NCBI GenBank assembly: GCA_029939715.1
Contig: JAOZSJ010000045.1
Span: 1 to 26,408, forward strand
DNA length: 26,408 bases
Direction of reading: 5' to 3'
Origin: 4572-123 sp002084545
GTDB lineage: Bacteria; Desulfobacterota; Desulfobacteria; Desulfobacterales; 4572-123
Shown here: positions 15,279 to 23,537 of the stretch, piece after piece
Numbering within the stretch: the stretch's first letter is position 1
Layout of the letters: every line of letters starts with the position of its first letter
Program-made: the position numbers and the translations under genes
The notes under the pieces: generated by a model
The model's database searches: none
Seen by the model: the letters and a program-made list of their open reading frames with translations, nothing else
Told to the model about the DNA's origin: nothing

Positions 15279-15932
15279 CTACTTTTTATCAAGCTGTTCA
15301 ATGCGGTCGGAAATTTGACGCATTTGCTCTTTCAGGGCCTCAAGTTCCTGGGCTTTGGTCATATTGCCGCTCAGGGAGGAATTGGGGTAAGTTTCCGGAG
15401 TAAAGCCCCCGCCACCGCCCATACCTCTGCCAGCGCCCATACCTCTGCCGCCCCCCATGCCGCGACCGCCGCCGCCCATGCATCTACCCCCCATACCTCT
15501 GCCACCACCCATACCCATGCCTGATCCGGCACCCGGGGTCTGCGAGGAGCCTTGTGCTGCTCCAGAACCGTTCATGCCGTAATGGTCGTCGACATTGGCG
15601 CTGCTGGTGGATGAAAGCTGATTGTTTTTAAATTTTTCCAGAACATTCCTGACGGTTCCAGACTGTCCTGTAAAAAGTTCGATCCCCGCAGCCGTCAGGG
15701 TCTGGACCGCGTTGGGGCCGCAATTGCCGGTAATAACGGCACCGGCACCTTTCGAAGCAACAAGTTGGGCCGCCTGGATACCGGCGCCACCACCCAGAGC
15801 CATGGCACTGTTATCTACAGATTCAAAATCCATGGTATCGGTTTCTATCAAAAGAAAAAATGCACATCGCCCAAAACGGGTATCGATCTGCGCCTCTAAA
15901 TCCGTGCCGTTGGAACTGATGGCTACTTTCAT
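15279..15932 (-). CDS. NifX/NafY-like protein with Gly-Met-Arg repeat and C-terminal coiled coil
   Basis: 217 residues. Residues 1 to about 105 are a dinitrogenase iron-molybdenum cofactor-binding (NifX/NafY-like) domain: it starts MKVAISSNGTDLEAQIDTRFGR and has GAGAVITGNCGPNA with the conserved GxCGPxA loop. A low-complexity linker rich in Ser, Gly and Ala leads to repeated GMGGGRGM units at about 135-175. The last 28 residues (MTKAQELEALKEQMRQISD onward) form a heptad-like helix similar to the ends of DUF5320-type proteins. It heads the operon with the two MinD ATPases. No nitrogenase gene is in the window, so it may carry another metal cluster. The Met-rich repeat could bind metal, which is speculation. 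Confidence 0.87.
   Translation of the reverse strand: MKVAISSNGTDLEAQIDTRFGRCAFFLLIETDTMDFESVDNSAMALGGGAGIQAAQLVASKGAGAVITGNCGPNAVQTLTAAGIELFTGQSGTVRNVLEKFKNNQLSSTSSANVDDHYGMNGSGAAQGSSQTPGAGSGMGMGGGRGMGGRCMGGGGRGMGGGRGMGAGRGMGGGGGFTPETYPNSSLSGNMTKAQELEALKEQMRQISDRIEQLDKK
15418..15521 (-). repeat. Imperfect tandem repeat encoding GMGGGRGM units
   Basis: About six degenerate copies of an 18-base unit (plus-strand form CCCATACCTCTGCCNNCN), some shortened or lengthened by 3 bases so the frame is kept. The copies encode the Gly-Met-Arg-rich stretch of the NifX-like protein. Length variation between strains is expected for this kind of repeat. Confidence 0.75.
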
Positions 15933-15977
15933 TTATTTATTCCTTTACTGTTTTGAGTTTGCTCCTGTTTCATCTAC

Positions 15978-16006
15978 ACAATAAGGGCAAAATATGTAAA
16001 TGTCAA
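15978..16006 (-). promoter_or_regulatory. Promoter of the NifX-like / MinD operon
   Basis: Minus strand: TTGACA (16001-16006), a 17-base spacer, then TATTGT (15978-15983), with the predicted start about 40 bases before ATG 15932. It is the only good promoter seen in the 280-base gap. Confidence 0.6.
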
Positions 16007-16009
16007 TAC

Positions 16010-16021
16010 GGGATATATCCC
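16010..16021. promoter_or_regulatory. Palindrome upstream of the NifX-like operon promoter (possible operator)
   Basis: A perfect 12-base palindrome, GGGATATATCCC, begins 3 bases upstream of the -35 hexamer of the 15978-16006 promoter. That is where an activator dimer could sit. The cognate regulator is unknown. Confidence 0.35.
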
Positions 16022-16118
16022 CGAAGTCATTTTTTTTCAACCTGTGTGGTTAGCCATTAGCATTGTGAAGGTTCTGGATAGTTAATAAGCGCCGGGCATA
16101 AAGGGCGGGGAAAGCAAA

Positions 16119-16156
16119 AAAAGGCCGCCGGGCATGCAAAAACACGGCGGCCTTTT
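16119..16156 (-). terminator. Rho-independent terminator of the glutamate dehydrogenase gene
   Basis: A perfect 12-bp inverted repeat (AAAAGGCCGCCG / CGGCGGCCTTTT) with a 14-base loop. Read on the minus strand it runs into seven or more Ts. It lies about 60 bases beyond the stop at 16213, and it also insulates the NifX-like operon from readthrough. Confidence 0.9.
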
Positions 16157-16212
16157 AATTGTCGATTTTTTCAGGATGTGCTGAAGATCGGAGCTATGCG
16201 GGGGGCATAGGC

Positions 16213-17562
16213 TTACACCAGGCCCTGATCCAGCATGGCGTTGACGACTTTAAGGAAACCGGCGATATTGGCACCGGCCACGTAATTACCCTGCATTCCA
16301 TATTCAGTCCCGGCATCCAGGCAGGTTTTGTGGATGCTTTTCATGATATTCTTCAACCGGGTGTCCACCTCCTCTCTGGGCCAGCCCAGACGCATGCTGT
16401 TCTGGGACATTTCCAGTCCGGACACGGCCACGCCTCCGGCGTTGGATGCCTTGCCAGGCGCATAGAGAATTTTTTTGTCAATAAAAAGATTAACCGCTTC
16501 GGGTACCGAAGGCATATTGGCACCTTCGCTGACCACCTTGATGCCGTTATTGATCAGGTTATAGGCATCTTTTTCGTTGATTTCGTTCTGGGTGGCGCTC
16601 GGAAAGGCGCAGTCGGCACGGTGATTCCACAACGGGTTGTAGTCCAGGGATGTGTCGACTTCGGTATAGACTGCCTGGGAATACTTGTCGATATACTCTT
16701 TTATGCGGCCGCGTTTGATATTTTTAAGCCGCTTGATATAGTCCAGTTTATCTTTATCAATTCCCTCTTCATCAAAGATATAGCCCGTGCTGTCGGAAGC
16801 TGTAACAACTTTGCCGCCCAATTGGGTAATTTTTTCTATGGTAAATTGGGCAACGTTGCCGGAGCCGGACACCAGGCATGTTTTGTCTTCCAGAGAGTCA
16901 TTGATGGTCGCCAGCATTTCAGCGGCAAAATAAACATTGCCGTAACCGGTGGCTTCCGGCCTGATCAGGCTGCCGCCCCAGCCCAGGCCTTTGCCGGTCA
17001 GGATGCCGCCGAATTTGTTGCTCAGACGTTTGTAAATACCGAAAAGATATCCGATCTCACGGGCACCGACGCCAATGTCACCGGCCGGTACATCCGTGTC
17101 AGGACCAATATGCCGATAGAGCTCAGTCATGAAACTTTGACAGAATTTCATCACCTCATTGTCTGATTTACCTTTGGGGTCAAAATCCGAGCCGCCTTTT
17201 CCACCGCCCATGGGCAGGGTTGTCAGGGCGTTTTTAAAGACCTGCTCAAATGCCAGGAATTTCAAGATGCTGAGGTTTACCGAGGGATGAAAGCGCAGGC
17301 CGCCCTTGTAGGGTCCGATGGCACTGTTCATCTGAATCCTGAAGCCGCGGTTTACATGCACCTGCCCCTGATCATCCTGCCAGGGTACCCGAAACAGAAT
17401 CACCCGCTCAGGTTCCGTGATTCTTTGAAGCACAGCCAGCTTGCGGTATTCGGGATTACGATCCAGCACGGGCTGTACCGTCTCGACAACTTCCTGAACG
17501 GCCTGGAAAAATTCTTTTTCACCGGGATCTCTTTCCTTGATTAATTGCAGAATTTCGGTCAT
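16213..17562 (-). CDS. gdhA: NADP-type glutamate dehydrogenase
   Basis: 449 residues, the usual length of the hexameric small-subunit class. It interconverts 2-oxoglutarate plus ammonium and glutamate. Seen are the substrate-binding GPYKGGLRFHPSVN (83-96), the catalytic lysine in PMGGGKGGSDFDP (117-129), DVPAGDIGVGAREIGY and the dinucleotide-binding SGSGNVAQ. NADP specificity is inferred from overall similarity to the biosynthetic class, not from a single residue. AAAGGAGG stands just before ATG 17562. It is transcribed alone and ends at a strong terminator. An AT-rich hairpin (17594-17609) lies in its leader. Confidence 0.95.
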   Translation of the reverse strand: MTEILQLIKERDPGEKEFFQAVQEVVETVQPVLDRNPEYRKLAVLQRITEPERVILFRVPWQDDQGQVHVNRGFRIQMNSAIGPYKGGLRFHPSVNLSILKFLAFEQVFKNALTTLPMGGGKGGSDFDPKGKSDNEVMKFCQSFMTELYRHIGPDTDVPAGDIGVGAREIGYLFGIYKRLSNKFGGILTGKGLGWGGSLIRPEATGYGNVYFAAEMLATINDSLEDKTCLVSGSGNVAQFTIEKITQLGGKVVTASDSTGYIFDEEGIDKDKLDYIKRLKNIKRGRIKEYIDKYSQAVYTEVDTSLDYNPLWNHRADCAFPSATQNEINEKDAYNLINNGIKVVSEGANMPSVPEAVNLFIDKKILYAPGKASNAGGVAVSGLEMSQNSMRLGWPREEVDTRLKNIMKSIHKTCLDAGTEYGMQGNYVAGANIAGFLKVVNAMLDQGLV

Positions 17563-17593
17563 AAAAACCTCCTTTAGAGTTTTGGTTGTACCT

Positions 17594-17609
17594 GTTAATG
17601 TTTATTAAC
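17594..17609 (-). repeat. Small hairpin in the gdhA leader
   Basis: GTTAAT and ATTAAC arms form a perfect 6-bp inverted repeat around a 4-base loop, about 35 bases before ATG 17562. Its AT content makes a stable RNA structure doubtful. An operator is as likely, and no function is claimed. Confidence 0.3.
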
Positions 17610-17697
17610 CACGGCATGGTAATATCGTCGGATATACCTTTTTTAAAAAAATGAATCTATTATTGAATCCATGCATAAACATGTTCTAAATCATTCG

Positions 17698-20664
17698 TCA
17701 AGTTCCGATTATAATGCATTCTGATTTTCGTCCATCTATTTTTAAAAGCAATGGATTTTCCAGCCGTACATGCCTTAAAAATTTTGTTTCCCGGTTCGGC
17801 TGCAGGCTTTTTACCCATTGCCAGTCAAAAAAGTCATCCGAATCTTCAGTGACCGTGATGTAATGGATTCCCAGTGAGGTAATATTCTGGAAAAAATGGG
17901 AGCCCTGAGAGGGTTCGGCCCTGATGGCCGCATTTCTCAGTTCGATAATGGCACTGACGCCGGATATGTTCTGCCATTTGACCGGGATACCCAGCCATCT
18001 GTCGGCGGATCCCCAGCGACCCGGTCCCACCAGGAGGTAGGGCCGCTGCTCTGTTACCAGGGATGCGTTAATTTGCCCTATTTCTTCCGCTATCCGCATT
18101 GTGGCTTCAGGTTTGAAATCCTCTGGTTTTACAAAAACAATATCTTTGATCGAATTGTTAACCCCGTTGCCCAGGGCCTGGGCTGAGCGACAAACGGCCT
18201 GTTGAATATCTTCATGGGTAATCTCTACCTCAAGACGTGCTTCATCGGGGGCCATGGGACGCATCTGGAGAAAATAAAACTCATTTTTCCCCCGATTATT
18301 TTGACGCAGGTTAACCGAAAATTCAATCTCCACGGGACATCCTATACCTTTGTGGCCGAGAGTGAGCAGGGTCGTCAATAATTGCGGCAGGGGCAGCAGA
18401 TCGTATTTAAGAATAGATGCGAAAGTCATGACCTTGGGACCTGGCATATGGCCTGAGTCACGAACTCGATGTTCATCGGGAATATAGGTGCTGGCCAGAG
18501 TTTTGACGGGAAAGTCCATGACCGCTTCGTCAACGCTCAATTTTTCAAGATTCGAGTATTTTTGAAAATTTAACTTTTCGGGGTAATCCCTGATTTTCAG
18601 CGCATAAAAGGATCTCTGTGTATTGGTCAGCATGTCTTCCACGGTTGAAAACTGAGGCAGCATTTCAGGATATTTGGGAGAAAATCGAAGCGTCTGTTCA
18701 CCTTCCACAACTGCTTTGCCCAGTCCCAGGGCAATATGCACGATTCCCTCTTCCGCTTTCATGTGTGAAATCGGATAATAATTATGCGACTGTGCTACCC
18801 CGGAGACTGCCGGATAAAAATAATCACCATATTCATCACCTGCCAGTTGCTGAATGATTACCGCCATGGATTCTTTTTGAGGCTGATTTGAGGTATTCCT
18901 GGCGAAGGCCTTGGGGCCTTCATGGTAAGTAGATGCATAAACAAGTTTAATAGCAGTGATAAGACGCTGTAGCCGGACGGGCAGTTGAACATGATTGTTT
19001 GGGATCATATAGGTTTCATACAGGCCCGCGTAGGGCTGAAACTGGGCGTCTTCCAGCAGGCTGGAAGAGCGTACGGACAAAGGATATTTTACCTGGGCCA
19101 GATAGGTTTCCAGTATTTCGACCAGCCATTTTGGCATTTTGGCATTCAAAAAGGCGTCCCGGACCTGGGCGTCGGAATAATCACCAACGGCAAAATGCTC
19201 CAGATGATTTTGAGCAACAAAGGATTCAAAACCATCAGTACAGATCACCAGGGATTTTGGGATTTTGATATCAATTTGAGAGTATTTTTCATGAATTTGC
19301 GGATTTTGGTGCAAAAGAACCGACATAAAGGCCAGGCCCCGGGCTTTGCCGCCTAAAGATCCCTGGCCTACTTTAACAAAGTCCATGGTGTCGGCGTCAA
19401 ATGTGCCGGAGTTAAACTGGGCCACCACGCCCTTGTGGCGCCAGAGACGCAGAGCATGGACATTAGAGATGAGATATTCCCGCATATCATTGGTATTTTT
19501 GAATTCGTCGGCCCGTTTCCGACGGAAGACGGAAGCAAGGCTGATTTCACTGCGGCTCATGAGCCAGTTCGAAAAATTATTGCGCCGGGCATGATACCAC
19601 AGGGATTCTTCGGGCAGGTGTACCAGTTTTTTTTCCAGTTCCTTGAGGTTGGATGCACGGTCAATCTGTGTTCCATTGGGCATCCGAAATATAAAATCAC
19701 CAAAACCCAGATGATTCATGAAAAAATCATGCAGCTCCGCAAGCAGATTTGGAGAGTTCTTATCCAGAAAGAGTGCCGGAATCCGCATGGCTTTTTTTTG
19801 GTTGTCGGGGTTTGAACTGAGAAGCGCCATGGGCAGGTCAGGTATATCCCGTTTGATTTGAGATAACAGCACGGCCCCGGCATCGTTAACCATTTTACCG
19901 TTGCGGGGAAAGCGGGTATCGGAAATGATGCCGAAAAGATAATCGCGATACTTTTCATAATAGGCCATGGCCTCCGCATAATTTTCAGCCAGCAGAATTT
20001 TGGGTCTTACGCGCATTTTCAGCAGGCGGTGATCTTCGTTCAATCCACTTCCCAGAACCGCCTGTGTCTGTTGAACGATTTCTTTGTAAATCAACGGTAA
20101 AAAGGAAGAATAATATACCGGAGAATCTTCCACCAGGAGCAGAACCCGAACCATGGCTTTTTGCGTATCGTTTTCAATGTTAAGCTGATCTTCAACATTT
20201 TTTACCAGGGCCAGCAGCAGATCGGTGTTGCCGGACCAGACAAACACCTTATCGATTCCGGAAATATTTTTTTTGTCGACAATCGGCAAAATGGTGCGGG
20301 TACTGTGGGCAAGCAGAATAACCGGCAGGTCGGGATTTATTTTTTTTATCTCGATGCCAAGGGAAAAGGCATCCATATCATCCAGATTAGGCATGGTAAT
20401 GACAAGATCAAATGCCTTATCATTCAAGAGTACCAGAGCTTCATTAGCCGAAGCGGTCCGGGTCACCCGGGGCGGCATGCTCAGGTTCAGCCCGCTGTAT
20501 TCGTTGATAATACGGGACGCGAGGCTGCCGTCCTCTTCCAGGATGAATGCATCATAGGAACTGGCAACAAGCAGAATTTCCCTTATTTTGATGGACATGA
20601 TTTCATGGAAAATTTTAAATTGGGAATAAAATTCAGTAGGCAGATAACTTTCCGATAACACCAT
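17698..20664 (-). CDS. Receiver-like / PEP synthase N-domain fusion protein
   Basis: 988 residues. About 25-160 resembles a response-regulator receiver (LVITMPNLDDMDAF, then PDLPVILLAHS). About 172-320 resembles a second one (VRVLLLVEDSP, then FGIISDTRFPR and a late K302). From about 430 on is the PEP/pyruvate-binding ATP-grasp part of PEP synthase and pyruvate phosphate dikinase: GQGSLGGKARGLAF (433-446), YPLSVRSSSLLEDA, YAGLYETY and ALGLGKAVVEGE. The phosphohistidine swivelling domain and the PEP-binding barrel of true PEP synthases are missing. It probably binds ATP and phosphorylates or regulates something else in response to a signal. GGAG sits 6 bases before ATG 20664. A later start at residue 23 is possible but has less support. 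Confidence 0.85.
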   Translation of the reverse strand: MVLSESYLPTEFYSQFKIFHEIMSIKIREILLVASSYDAFILEEDGSLASRIINEYSGLNLSMPPRVTRTASANEALVLLNDKAFDLVITMPNLDDMDAFSLGIEIKKINPDLPVILLAHSTRTILPIVDKKNISGIDKVFVWSGNTDLLLALVKNVEDQLNIENDTQKAMVRVLLLVEDSPVYYSSFLPLIYKEIVQQTQAVLGSGLNEDHRLLKMRVRPKILLAENYAEAMAYYEKYRDYLFGIISDTRFPRNGKMVNDAGAVLLSQIKRDIPDLPMALLSSNPDNQKKAMRIPALFLDKNSPNLLAELHDFFMNHLGFGDFIFRMPNGTQIDRASNLKELEKKLVHLPEESLWYHARRNNFSNWLMSRSEISLASVFRRKRADEFKNTNDMREYLISNVHALRLWRHKGVVAQFNSGTFDADTMDFVKVGQGSLGGKARGLAFMSVLLHQNPQIHEKYSQIDIKIPKSLVICTDGFESFVAQNHLEHFAVGDYSDAQVRDAFLNAKMPKWLVEILETYLAQVKYPLSVRSSSLLEDAQFQPYAGLYETYMIPNNHVQLPVRLQRLITAIKLVYASTYHEGPKAFARNTSNQPQKESMAVIIQQLAGDEYGDYFYPAVSGVAQSHNYYPISHMKAEEGIVHIALGLGKAVVEGEQTLRFSPKYPEMLPQFSTVEDMLTNTQRSFYALKIRDYPEKLNFQKYSNLEKLSVDEAVMDFPVKTLASTYIPDEHRVRDSGHMPGPKVMTFASILKYDLLPLPQLLTTLLTLGHKGIGCPVEIEFSVNLRQNNRGKNEFYFLQMRPMAPDEARLEVEITHEDIQQAVCRSAQALGNGVNNSIKDIVFVKPEDFKPEATMRIAEEIGQINASLVTEQRPYLLVGPGRWGSADRWLGIPVKWQNISGVSAIIELRNAAIRAEPSQGSHFFQNITSLGIHYITVTEDSDDFFDWQWVKSLQPNRETKFLRHVRLENPLLLKIDGRKSECIIIGT

Positions 20665-20706
20665 AAACGCTCCATGTGATGATTATTGTTTGGTTAATTT
20701 GGCATC

Positions 20707-20735
20707 ATATTACAACAGGCAGGCAGGGAAATCAA
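20707..20735 (-). promoter_or_regulatory. Promoter of the receiver / PEP synthase-like gene
   Basis: Minus strand: TTGATT (20730-20735), a 17-base spacer, then TAATAT (20707-20712), about 43 bases before ATG 20664. Confidence 0.5.
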
Positions 20736-20744
20736 CATGAGGAA

Positions 20745-20757
20745 ATATTGACAATAT
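20745..20757. promoter_or_regulatory. 13-base palindrome between the PEP synthase-like gene and tetR (possible operator)
   Basis: ATATTG-A-CAATAT is a perfect inverted repeat around one central base, located 10 bases upstream of the minus-strand -35 at 20730-20735. It could be the site of the neighbouring TetR-type regulator, but AT-rich palindromes of this size also arise by chance. Confidence 0.3.
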
Positions 20758-20865
20758 CAAAATAATCATTGACTATATATGGAGTTAACGGCGTAGGGAA
20801 AGATTCCGTGGAAATGATTATAAATAATATACTGAATAACCGACAGCGCCTAGTTGATATTTTTC

Positions 20866-20894
20866 TTGACTAAGCGAATAATTTAAAATAAAAT
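20866..20894 (+). promoter_or_regulatory. Promoter of the TetR-type gene
   Basis: TTGACT (20866-20871), a 17-base spacer, then TAAAAT (20889-20894). It lies about 43 bases before ATG 20937. Each hexamer has five of six consensus bases. Confidence 0.6.
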
Positions 20895-20936
20895 AAGTTT
20901 TAATTTATTAAATGCAATTCAGGAGGTTGTTGAATA

Positions 20937-21566
20937 ATGGGAATACAGGAAAGAAAAGAGAGAGAGAAAGAGCGCAGGCGCCAGCAGATCATTGTTGCCG
21001 CTAAACGGGTTTTTTCCGATAAGGGATTCAACAAGGCAACAATGGAGGATATTGCCAGGGAGGCAGAGTTGAGCCCGGGCACACTGTATCTCTATTTTAA
21101 AAATAAGGAAGAGCTGTATGCATCCCTCTCACTTCGAATTCTGCAGTATCTGCTGATAAGAGTGGAGCATGTCAACAGTGAAAAAGGGTTGGGGCCGGAT
21201 GAAAAAATCGATACCCTGATGGAAGCCATGTATGATGTGTATGATTTTGATCCCCTGATTATTATCAACATGTTTCATCTGCAGTCGAGTGAGACCCTTA
21301 AAAATTTGTCTCCTAAACTGCTGGAAGAGATTAAAACCCTCTCACGAAAGGCCCTGGGAGCTATTGCCGCGATATTTGAAGAGGGTGCCAAAACAGGAAA
21401 ATTCATTGATAAGCATCCGATCGCCCTGGCAGATACTTTCTGGGCTCTGTTTTCCGGTGTTGTACTCTGGGAAGCCAGTAAAAAAATCATCAATGAGGAC
21501 AAGGATTATCTCAAACAGACCCTTAGACTGGCGTTTGAAATATACCGGCGTGGAATAGAAAAATAA
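20937..21566 (+). CDS. TetR-family transcriptional regulator
   Basis: 209 residues. A highly charged start (ERKEREKERRRQQ) leads into the TetR DNA-binding domain: IIVAAKRVFSDKGFNKATMEDI, then AREAELSPGTLYLYFKNKEELY. The helical C-terminal ligand domain is not close to a named subfamily, but its acidic and hydrophobic pattern recalls AcrR/FadR-like regulators of lipid or efflux genes. AGGAGG stands 10 bases before ATG 20937, a slightly long spacer. It is transcribed alone, divergently from the receiver/PEP synthase-like gene, and ends at a strong hairpin. The target is unknown; autoregulation through a nearby palindrome is possible. Confidence 0.92.
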   Translation: MGIQERKEREKERRRQQIIVAAKRVFSDKGFNKATMEDIAREAELSPGTLYLYFKNKEELYASLSLRILQYLLIRVEHVNSEKGLGPDEKIDTLMEAMYDVYDFDPLIIINMFHLQSSETLKNLSPKLLEEIKTLSRKALGAIAAIFEEGAKTGKFIDKHPIALADTFWALFSGVVLWEASKKIINEDKDYLKQTLRLAFEIYRRGIEK

Positions 21567-21600
21567 TCCGGCGTACAATGGTGCCGGAAAAAACTTCAAA

Positions 21601-21646
21601 AAAACAAAAGGATACAGCAAGCATAGCTACTGTATCCTTTTGTTTT
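21601..21646. terminator. Bidirectional terminator between the TetR-type and HAD-PurM genes
   Basis: A perfect 17-bp inverted repeat (AAAACAAAAGGATACAG and its complement) with a 12-base loop. The A-rich outer arm becomes a T-run on either strand. It lies between the convergent genes ending at 21566 and 21650. Confidence 0.9.
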
Positions 21647-21649
21647 CAG

Positions 21650-23281
21650 CTATTTAACAATTTTAGGCACCTGAAATAGCCGTGTAATTTCATCAACTTT
21701 AAATTCCGGCCAGGCGGCCTTGCTATTGTGCCGCAGGGCCTTTATCCCATGGCCGGCTTCAAGGATTTTGCCGATACAGGTCACCTTTATACCGGCATCA
21801 CGGATTCGGGTTTCAAGCTGATCACACACATCGGGCCGGCAGCAGATCAGAAGACTGCCGGAACCGATTAGTCCCATGGGATCAATACCCAGCAGACGGC
21901 AGATCCTTTCAGTTTCCGGATATACCGGGATAAGATCCATATTGATTTCAAATTTATGCCCGCCGCAAATGCTGGTTTCCGCCAGTGCACTTGCAAGCCC
22001 CCCCTCGGTCACATCATGCATGGCACTGACACCCTTTAAGCCTGCTGCAATGCCGGCCTCCTCCATGATGCTGATATGAGCAAGAAATCCGCGGCAGGTC
22101 TCTATCTCCGTCTCCGACATCCCCTTTTTAATTAAGCGATCTGCAAATTCACGGGCGATAATTGCAGTACCCTCCACTGCGACGGCTTTGGTGAGTAATA
22201 TCCTGTCACCCGGGCGCATATTGCGCTTGTCGATAAGGGACTGCCGGCTCACTGTACCTGTCAGCATTCCACTGACCACAGGCCGGGTAACAGCGTCGGT
22301 GATTTCGGTGTGACCGCCGCACAGGGTTATATTCCAGCGTCGGCACATGGTCTGCAAATCGGACATGATACGGCAGATTCGGGAGGGCGTTATGTCGCAG
22401 GGAAGCAAAAGTGTGGTCAAAAGCCAGCGTGGAACGGCTCCGGATGTGGCTATGTCATTGGCGTTTACCAGTACAGCGTAGTCGCCGATGGAATCAGTAG
22501 CAAAGGTAATAGGATCGGATTTTAAAACAATGACCTGTTCATCGGTCACATCTATTGCGGTTGTATCTTCCCCCACCCCCGGTTTGATTATAATCGACGG
22601 ATCACTGATGTCCAGTTGCTCCAGAAAAGATTTCAGCAGGTCATTGGGCAGCTTACCGGCAGGCAGGGGAATGCCGAGGCGCACAATTTTTTCAAGCTCC
22701 TCAAGCCCTGTGATGGTAAAGTCGCTTTCTTCCGGAACAGTAAAATCTTTTGGGCTGTTGTTCAGAAAAACCGTAGTAGCACCGGCCCTGCGGCCTGCCT
22801 GGATATCAAAGATAAAATCCCCCACCACCAGAATCTGGTCAGCGCTGACATTCAATACTTGAGCGGCCCGCAGGATTCCGTCAGGACAGGGTTTGGGCGG
22901 GATCGGATCATCCCTGGAAATAATAAGATCAAAGTCGGCAGCGCGTGTCGTCTTAAAATTTTCCAGGGCCCGTTCAATGGAGCAGCGACTGTTGCGGCTG
23001 ATGATGCCTATTAGCAATCCCTGGGATTTAAGTCGGGCAATCATCTGCTCGGCTCCCCCGGCAGGCCTGGATCGAATTGCAGCATCCATTTCGAATTGAT
23101 CGAGTTTTTTCCGGGCCGCATCGCGCTTGGATAGGGGATTGATCTTGCAAATAAATTCAAGTACGGGTGTATCGGCCGGACAGTTCAGTTGGTTGCGGAT
23201 CACTGAGAAATCAAGCGTTTCGGGTCGTGTCAGGGTTCCGTCGAAATCAAACAGGACGGCCTTTAAGCTAAATGTTTTCAT
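21650..23281 (-). CDS. HAD hydrolase - PurM/AIR synthase-related fusion protein
   Basis: 543 residues with two domains. Residues 1 to about 200 are a HAD-superfamily phosphatase: FDFDGTLTR with the D11/D13 nucleophile pair, IISRNS (S95), PPKPCPDG (K130) and VVGDFIFDI (D155). Residues about 205-520 are a PurM/HypE/SelD/ThiL-type ATP-binding fold: GVGEDTTAI (235-243), NANDIATSGAVP, CGGHTEITDAV and HDVTEGGL. PurM-fold proteins use ATP to activate a carbonyl or carry out phosphotransfer. No SelD-type N-terminal Cys/Sec motif is present, so it is not selenophosphate synthetase. The fusion suggests the HAD part acts on the product or substrate of the other domain. That product is unknown. The ribosome site is weak. 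Confidence 0.87.
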   Translation of the reverse strand: MKTFSLKAVLFDFDGTLTRPETLDFSVIRNQLNCPADTPVLEFICKINPLSKRDAARKKLDQFEMDAAIRSRPAGGAEQMIARLKSQGLLIGIISRNSRCSIERALENFKTTRAADFDLIISRDDPIPPKPCPDGILRAAQVLNVSADQILVVGDFIFDIQAGRRAGATTVFLNNSPKDFTVPEESDFTITGLEELEKIVRLGIPLPAGKLPNDLLKSFLEQLDISDPSIIIKPGVGEDTTAIDVTDEQVIVLKSDPITFATDSIGDYAVLVNANDIATSGAVPRWLLTTLLLPCDITPSRICRIMSDLQTMCRRWNITLCGGHTEITDAVTRPVVSGMLTGTVSRQSLIDKRNMRPGDRILLTKAVAVEGTAIIAREFADRLIKKGMSETEIETCRGFLAHISIMEEAGIAAGLKGVSAMHDVTEGGLASALAETSICGGHKFEINMDLIPVYPETERICRLLGIDPMGLIGSGSLLICCRPDVCDQLETRIRDAGIKVTCIGKILEAGHGIKALRHNSKAAWPEFKVDEITRLFQVPKIVK

Positions 23282-23459
23282 GGCTGCTATTCTTTGATGA
23301 TTTCGTAATAAGTATTTGGGATGCCCCCAATTTGTTAAAATTTTCCGTTAGAGCGAAAACCTTCTGTATATTAATTTTATACCGAGTGAAAGAAAAAAAC
23401 AAATTTCAATAAATTTGGTTTAATTTGCAACTGTTAAAATTGTATTCCCGTTTTCCTCC

Positions 23460-23488
23460 TTGACACCCATGAATTGCTCTCTTATACC
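23460..23488 (+). promoter_or_regulatory. Promoter of the methionine aminopeptidase gene
   Basis: TTGACA (23460-23465), a 17-base spacer, then TATACC (23483-23488), about 50 bases before ATG 23538. A short palindrome (GGTTTGTAAACC, 23522-23533) overlaps the ribosome-site region. Confidence 0.6.
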
Positions 23489-23537
23489 TGTGGGAAGGTT
23501 TATTTAAAATATAAACAGAAAGGTTTGTAAACCGGTC

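Noticed and set aside
16159..17166. Long open frame on the plus strand opposite glutamate dehydrogenase
   Set aside because: It is antisense to a full, well-conserved gdhA and shows no recognisable protein family.
21650..23281. Selenophosphate synthetase (SelD), given the selenoprotein nearby
   Set aside because: The PurM-like half lacks the SelD glycine-rich N-terminus with its catalytic Cys/Sec and is fused to a HAD domain; it resembles HypE/AIR synthase-related proteins instead.
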